Positions 50,545 through 64,000 of a DNA stretch of 64,000 nt are shown here, one piece after another. Made by a program: the position numbers and the translations under genes. The DNA comes from Phoronis australis. Taxonomy: Eukaryota > Phoronida > Phoronidae. The notes under the pieces were generated by a model. It saw only the letters and a program-made list of their open reading frames with translations. It did not search any database and was not told where the DNA came from. Where the stretch lies: positions 1 to 64,000 of the forward strand of contig NMRA01000887.1 in the NCBI GenBank assembly GCA_002633005.1, read 5' to 3'. Position 1 is the first letter of the stretch; each line of letters starts with the position of its first letter.

Positions 50545-52386
50545 TAATGTGGTTTTGTCCAACACGTCGCAGATGCCTTGACTCCACTCTGTGAACTGCC
50601 TAGCGGTAAAGGTCAAGCTATTGACTGGTCAGCTGACTGCCAAACTGTTTTTGAAAAGGCCAAAGACGCCCTTGAAGAAGCTGTGCTTTTGCGTCACCCT
50701 CATTCTACCTCCCCAACAAGCGTTAGGTCGATACGTCTAACAAGGCCATCGGTGCTCAACTGGCGCGACTTCAGGACGGTGCTTTGGTTCCTCTTGCTTT
50801 CTTCTCACGCAAACTTTCAGAAACAGAGCAGAAGTACAGCGCTTTAGACCGTGAGCTCCTGGCAGTCTATAACGCAGTTAAGCACTACATTTTCTAGAGG
50901 GCCGACCTTTCGCATTATACACTGATCACAAGCCCTTAGTGTCGGCATTGAACAGCGGCAGTGAGCGTTCCTACGTCAGGCACGGCACCTCGCTTTTATA
51001 ACCGAGTTCACTACGGACATCCGATACCTTTAGAGGCAAGTTTAACGTGGTGGCTGACGCACTATTCGTTTTGACATCAACGGCATATCTAATGACCCTC
51101 GCATCTTTTCTGTTCGTGACTTCAGCGAACTGGCTCATGACCAAGAAATGGCAGAGTATCGTACCGCTGCAACAGGCCTTGATCTGCAAGATATTCCATT
51201 TGGAACCTCGAACCTGCTTTGTGATACCTGCACTGGCACACACCGACCCGTGTTGCCCTCCACTTGGGTCCGTGCTGTTATTGATCGTATTCATGGTTTG
51301 TCTCACGCTGGTGCTCGCCCTACTCAGCCGGCAATCACTCAGCGTTATGTCTGGGGTGGTATGAAACGTAATACAAGGCGGTGGTGCAAAGAGTGTCATG
51401 CTTGTCAAGCTTTGAAGATGCATCGACACACGCATGTACCTTTGGTAGAACGCCCCGCTCCAGCCGCCAGCCGTTTCGCAGTTTCCACGTGGATCTTGTT
51501 GGCCCACTATACCAGCGGGCCAAGGCATGACCTATCTCTTCACGTTCATTGACTGTTTCACCCGAGGCCATACCTCTTCCTGACGCCCAAGCTTCGTCCT
51601 GTGTGGCTGCTCTTGTCCATCATTGGATTTCCCGCTTTGGTGTGCCTGTGGACATCACGTCTGATCGCGGTGCTCAATGCAACAAGCTTTTGGGTACCAC
51701 GATTCACATCAAAACTGCATACCACTCGCAGATGATAGAACGCTTTCACCGTGCCCTAAAGGCATCTCTCAAGGCGCGCGCTACCACTGATTTGCAGAAC
51801 TCCCACTGGTCTTGTTGGGGATACGTATGTCCTGGCAGGTGGATCGAGGCTGTTCTCCCGCTGAGCTTGTTTATGGGTCACCTCTTCACTTACCGGGCGA
51901 GTTTAATTTCTTCAGCCGTTCGACGCTCGTACGATGGAGCCGTACTCTATTTTCCTAAAGCATTTGCAACACACCCAACATGTACCGTGCAGCCTACACC
52001 ACCTAGTTTCCATGGCGGTCGACCCAGCTGTGTACCCTTCAACAAGGCATCTACTGGGTATGTGTATGTGCGCCACGATGCTTACCGTCATCCGCCCCAG
52101 CACCCCTACAGTGGCCCATATCGCATAAGTTCTATACGCTTGACATGAAAGGTTGCGAGCAGACGGTATCTGTTGATTGTCTCAAAGCCATCCAGTTCAT
52201 GACTTCGGATGACACCTTCACATCGTGTCCCCGCGATGCCACTACGCCATTAGTGCTACCCTGGACGTCTGTTGCTGAAGATCAACCTTTTACTGTTACT
52301 CGTTATGGTCGCGCTTGGTAGTGCGTTTTCGTTGATTCTCCACCCACTTCGGATTCAACATTGTCCTCCGCTAGGAAGGGGGACTT
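50545..52386 (+). pseudogene. Degenerate Ty3/gypsy retrotransposon pol (RNase H and integrase)
   Basis: Several shifted frames form one decayed polyprotein. RNase H-like part: ADALTPLCELPSGKG, AFFSRKLSETEQKYSALD, RELLAVYNAVKHY. Integrase zinc finger: HGLSH ... CKECHAC near 51290-51410. Integrase core: HVDLVGP, ITSDRGAQ, then a deletion, then MIERFHRALKASLKAR; the three acidic positions are visible. A C-terminal YVYVRHDAYRHP ... HPYSGPYR and QTVSVDCLKA part follows. Internal stops and shifts, a missing 5' half (gag, protease, RT) and no 5' LTR mean it is dead. A polypurine tract AGGAAGGGGGA lies at 52373-52383. Confidence 0.85.
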
Positions 52387-52560
52387 TGTTGTCACCTACA
52401 CTGTATCAGTTATAACGATGAGTTTAGTCACTGCAGTTTAGTCTCGTTTTCAGTTATTCCAAGTGTCTGCGTCAATATAGTAATTTATTCACTTACAATT
52501 GCGTATTTTTCTGTGCTCTACACCATCAATTAGTTATATTTCTATTAACTTTCAGTAAAA
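52387..52560 (+). mobile_element. Probable 3' LTR start of the Ty3/gypsy remnant
   Basis: Directly after the polypurine tract the sequence begins TGTTGTCACC, as an LTR would (TG start). The LTR's right end and a second LTR were not found, so the end coordinate is arbitrary. Confidence 0.35.
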
Positions 52561-53681
52561 TAATGGTCAAACAGCAATCAGCTAAGTCTGAATTTAGCAA
52601 AATCGACAGCTCTTGCGACAATTTCGATTCATGTAGCCTCTTGAGTTTGAACAATAGCCATTTCTCGCCCAGTACTCACAGAACTGGTTGCTGTCAGAAC
52701 AGGAACCTGAAACAACAGATTGCAAAGTGTACTGTCAGTGTAAAGATTCGTTAAATAGCCATGCAAATTCACTGTTCTCAACGACAGCTTTCCTTACACT
52801 CGAGCGAAACTGTGAAATGCATGTTCTTTGATTATAACCTAGATACGTTTTCAAGATTTTGACATTGCCTGATCATGAAAATCTGAATTGCCAAACAAAG
52901 TTGGTTCCTTTTTTGTTTTTCAAAATTGGTACTAAGCTTTCAGTTTCAAACATGCGGGCAAAACCATGACTGCGTGTTGCACTTGCTGCAAGAAGTCTTT
53001 GCTTTTGGAACAAAGAGAATGAATGCCATTAGGCCATATTCCATTTGACTGTAGGAAGCCTAGAAAATCACTTCCGGCCACTTTTTGGGGCATGTGAAGT
53101 CGCACACTCATTCAATAATTCATGGTTTCAGCAGTGTCCTTCCTAGCTGGCCCAAAACTGTTGTTTGCGGAAACACAAAATGATTCAGGAACATGCCAAG
53201 AATTGTATGTATGTTAGTATGATAACACTTGCCACTTTACTTGACTTTCCTTAATTCCAATCTACTGCCTGCTGGTTTATGAGCCTTGACCCTTGGTAAT
53301 TACCAATTACTTGCACACCCACCCAAGAATTAATACTTTTCAATGAAGACAGTAGCTTCAAACAAGTTAGCCAAGCCAACAGGATAACATCAGTTGGCTG
53401 TCCTCTGATGAATGCTTTCATGAAGCAGACAACTTGGGAATGGGAAAGATACGGACACAATATTTTCCTGGCATTTGATTGGCTGTTCAGGTCATTTTGC
53501 ACTGACAACTGGTGGCTAACATGTTAGCTTAGGCAAATTTTTCCAACTTTTAAATTAAAGTTATTACTAAACGTTTAGGTGAAAGATAGGAGAGCTGGGA
53601 CTATGGCCTACATTCCAAAATTCATGAATTCTGCACGCATTACATGAGATCTGCAGGTGGCGCTAAACGCTTGTTCACTAA
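52561..53681. other. No gene recognised; downstream of the metallopeptidase gene
   Basis: Probably LTR remainder and 3' flank. No polyadenylation signal was identified with confidence. Confidence 0.45.
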
Positions 53682-53766
53682 AGACGTGCCTCCCGTTCAG
53701 TAACGCTAGGACCTCCCTAGAAAGCAAGCATTCGCGAGATTACGTGAGTTACTGAACGCACGTCTG
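53682..53766. repeat. Inverted repeat just downstream of the metallopeptidase stop codon
   Basis: AGACGTGCCTCCCGTTCAGTAAC pairs with GTTACTGAACGCACGTCT across about 40 bp. It lies 60 bp past the stop and could fold in the 3' UTR. Confidence 0.7.
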
Positions 53767-53823
53767 ATCGCTGTCCGACGCGGTGTTAGTGAATTTCAAT
53801 ATGGCGCTGCTTAATTTCGAAAG

Positions 53824-61808
<7,985 letters not shown>

Positions 61809-62445
61809 CTGAAAGCAGAACAGAGAGATTGACATTGCCGCTACCTGCCAATTCACTATCAAGAAATCTGCTACTTGATCGATCAACTTCACTTTCAAGT
61901 ATCCAACGTATTCGTCCATTTTCAAACGGAAGACGCTGTAAGTTAGGAGTCCGAACTCGAAGGTTTTTACTCTAGCTGTCTCGAATCGAGCAAAATAATT
62001 AGTCTAAGTCATAAAGTATTCCAGCAAAGAAAACACTTACTTTGACTTCACATTAAAGTAGAACGGAAATGCCAAGAATAATTTCTAGTTCGAGTACAAG
62101 GGTTAGACCATGGGCCCAAATTTTCACGCGGTTGTGCGGTTCCAAGGTGGTTCTGCTAAATCTTTTTTTTATCCGCTACACGGTATATGTTTCGTGCTTG
62201 ACGTTCCCAGACAATGAAGATTAGGTTATTTGCTAGATATATGTGAAATAGTGTAAAAACGGCCAGTTTTGGTGAATAAGGTTTGAGATATCCTTAATGT
62301 AAGAAACTTTGTTGAAAATTGGCCATACCTTTTTGAGCACCGTGTCGGTTTTAGTTCTTGTTTTGACAAACATTTTTCAGGTCCTTTAGACCGACAAAGA
62401 AGAATTCGTTGGCAACTGAGAATATATTAAATAGCTTTTACTTAC

Positions 62446-62506
62446 TGACCGAAGAGTTTTCCGTAGAACTAGTTGATTGCGTACAAAAATGAGGGATAGC
62501 TTTATA
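62446..62506 (-). promoter_or_regulatory. Candidate core promoter and 29-nt leader exon for the metallopeptidase gene
   Basis: On the minus strand TATAAAG begins at 62506 and an initiator-like TCAACT places a start site at about 62474, 32 bp downstream. At 62446 a consensus donor (GGTCA|GTAAGT) closes a 29-nt segment lacking ATG. The TATA-to-Inr spacing and adjoining donor are what a short non-coding first exon would show. The link to the gene downstream is inferred from orientation and distance only. Confidence 0.35.
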
Positions 62507-63302
62507 TTCGACCACGTGAACAGGCGATTGCTAAGCGAACTCGATTCTTTACCGGCGTGCTATATATTAGAAAATATTGGTAGAAAATTTACGGTTTTCG
62601 TTCCCTCGACGTGGTGCGATCTTTTGCGTCGGAGCCATGAATTATTGCGTCACCTATTGGCCAGTTTATTTTCCCCAATTCTTCAATAAACTGTACTTCT
62701 ACCACGAGGCTGTGTACATGTCATAACAAATTAATCAACAATGGTACTCAAAAGTCTAAATAATATTTTTACTTTTCATTGGTGAAATTATTCTTGCAGA
62801 AACCATCTGAAATTAATTACAAGTCATCGAGATAACAACGGGTTGAGATTACAGATCATGTTGAAATTCTCCCACAGGCCAGTTGCACGAGTTTTACCGA
62901 TGAAAATCAAATAACAAAATCAATTCCATATAAGTTAAGTTTTATTATTGACCATTTTAACAAACAATTGCAGAAAACAACTGGAAAGTATTTGAAGATG
63001 CTTTTATTCAAAGCTTGAAACTACTGCCACGACGATCCCCCAAAATTTGAAAAATTTCCAGGTTTCCAGTCCAATCCCCGAGATTTCTGTTTTTAAGCGT
63101 CGGGGTTCGTGTCTTTCAGGTTAGTTAGCTGTTTTGAATGTGTGGGAGTCTGTTTTCGACTACGGGATATCTGTTTTACATCGGGGTACATGTTTAGATG
63201 GAATGGAACACCCAGAGTATAGGCCTACTAGGCAAAAACTAACAATTTCTTCAAAGAATGCTTCTATAAAGGTAGAATAACATAGTATAAAATAAAGTAC
63301 TC
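62507..63302. other. No gene recognised upstream of the TATA box
   Basis: 63070-63200 has loosely repeated GGGATATCTGTTTT-like words. Nothing else. Confidence 0.5.
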
Positions 63303-63433
63303 ACTTCCTGGAGGATTCCTATAAAACAGCTAAATTTTTCCATACTTTTAAAAACTGAACTGCTGCTGTGTCCGCCATCTTGAACTTGACAACACCCACC
63401 AAAACACCAAAAGGTGCGGTGCACCTGTGCCAA
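63303..63433 (-). CDS. Possible first exon of an unrecognised gene
   Basis: An ATG at 63433 opens a 44-codon frame (MAQVHRTFWCFGGCC ... FIGILQE) ending at a good donor, GAA|GTGAGT, at 63302. Inside it in another frame is CAAGATGGCGG, a YY1-type word common near animal start sites. No downstream exon was found, so it could be a chance frame. Confidence 0.2.
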
Positions 63434-64000
63434 AATGTACTATTAATTGATGAGAGCAACCCCCGTCTGATCTTAAGTGGTTGTCCAAACTCAACCCCCT
63501 TCCATAACAGTCGGAATTGTTTCAACACTGACTGAGCCCACTCAAAATTTAGAAAAGAACTTAATTCGTGAAACTTTAAAGTCATTTGTTATAATCAACA
63601 AAAATAACTCTTCTTTTTACTTACAACAAAGGGTGGAAAGTTTAGCATATAGCATATAGCACATTAAATTTGACTTACGGAATAACCATTTGCATGGCCA
63701 AACAATGTTCTGAACAATTGTTATTGAGAATTCCGTCAAATGAATACCAAAATCCCTTCAAAACTTTTACAGAACAAACGTTTGCAAAGCAAGTCATTTT
63801 GATGCTCTGTCGGTCGTCTTGGTAGCTAATTTGTTCCAGGCCAGTTATATTGACAATTAGATTTATCCTAGGTCCGGGTTCAGAAAGGCCACAGCTTTAT
63901 GGTCCACAAACATCAACAACCGGACCACATGTTTTCATTGAAAAGTTACGTTTGAAGTAAATTTCAAAGAAACTTAGCCCACGCCTCGATGTTTTCAAGG

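Noticed and set aside
62041-62084. Signal-peptide exon for the metallopeptidase
   Set aside because: Only the phase-2 frame is open (KLFLAFPFYF) and it does not match the phase-1 start of the next exon; there is also no ATG.
63376-63378. ATG in CAAGATGGCGG (minus strand) as a gene start
   Set aside because: Its frame stops after about 19 codons. The word is more likely a YY1-type motif, and a different frame through the same DNA fits the nearby donor better.

Overview
This window is nuclear DNA of a marine invertebrate-type animal. The evidence is long introns with GT/AG borders, animal-type coding modules (a ShKT domain, a HExxH metallopeptidase), non-LTR and Ty3/gypsy retroelement remains, many small TIR elements, frequent TACATGTA-type words, AT-rich composition (judged by eye) and short N runs typical of a draft assembly. 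An amphioxus, hemichordate, mollusc or anthozoan would all fit; the sequence does not let me choose. There are no bacterial operons, CRISPR arrays or rRNA genes.

Two protein-coding genes can be supported, both on the minus strand. (1) About 61.8 to 53.8 kb: seven spliced exons whose phases all agree encode at least 388 residues. They form a HExxH zinc-metallopeptidase domain resembling the ATLF/M34-like gluzincins, then a (Gly-Thr)16 linker, then a C-terminal ShKT domain. The N-terminus and signal peptide were not found; a TATA/initiator pair and a short candidate leader exon lie near 62.5 kb. (2) About 43.3 to 40.4 kb: two exons encode an unrecognised protein of about 194 residues with four predicted membrane segments. 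Its 2.4 kb intron carries a LINE fragment. A few orphan exon-like stretches (33.6 kb +, 36.3-37.0 kb -, 63.3 kb -) are weaker.

Most of the rest is repeats. There are fragments of at least three LINE lineages (0.4-1.3 kb; 42.0-42.6 kb; 49.6-50.5 kb) and a frameshifted Ty3/gypsy pol with polypurine tract and probable LTR start (50.5-52.4 kb). A large unclassified element is present twice in opposite orientation (9.4-12.15 kb and 44.4-46.3 kb). A MITE family with CAGTGGCGG ends has 5-bp target duplications (3.2, 23.0 and 49.0 kb). Another MITE pair lies at 12.9 and 22.3 kb, a long fold-back element with an expanded GAT microsatellite at 38.5-38.9 kb, a GC-rich stem-loop module in three copies (5.2, 12.15 and 12.7 kb), and several minisatellites. 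A near-identical 385-bp tandem copy joined by a single N at 2865 looks like an unmerged haplotype.

From 1.3 to 40 kb no complete gene is recognisable. That part is repeat-rich intergenic sequence or the long introns of genes whose exons I could not identify.
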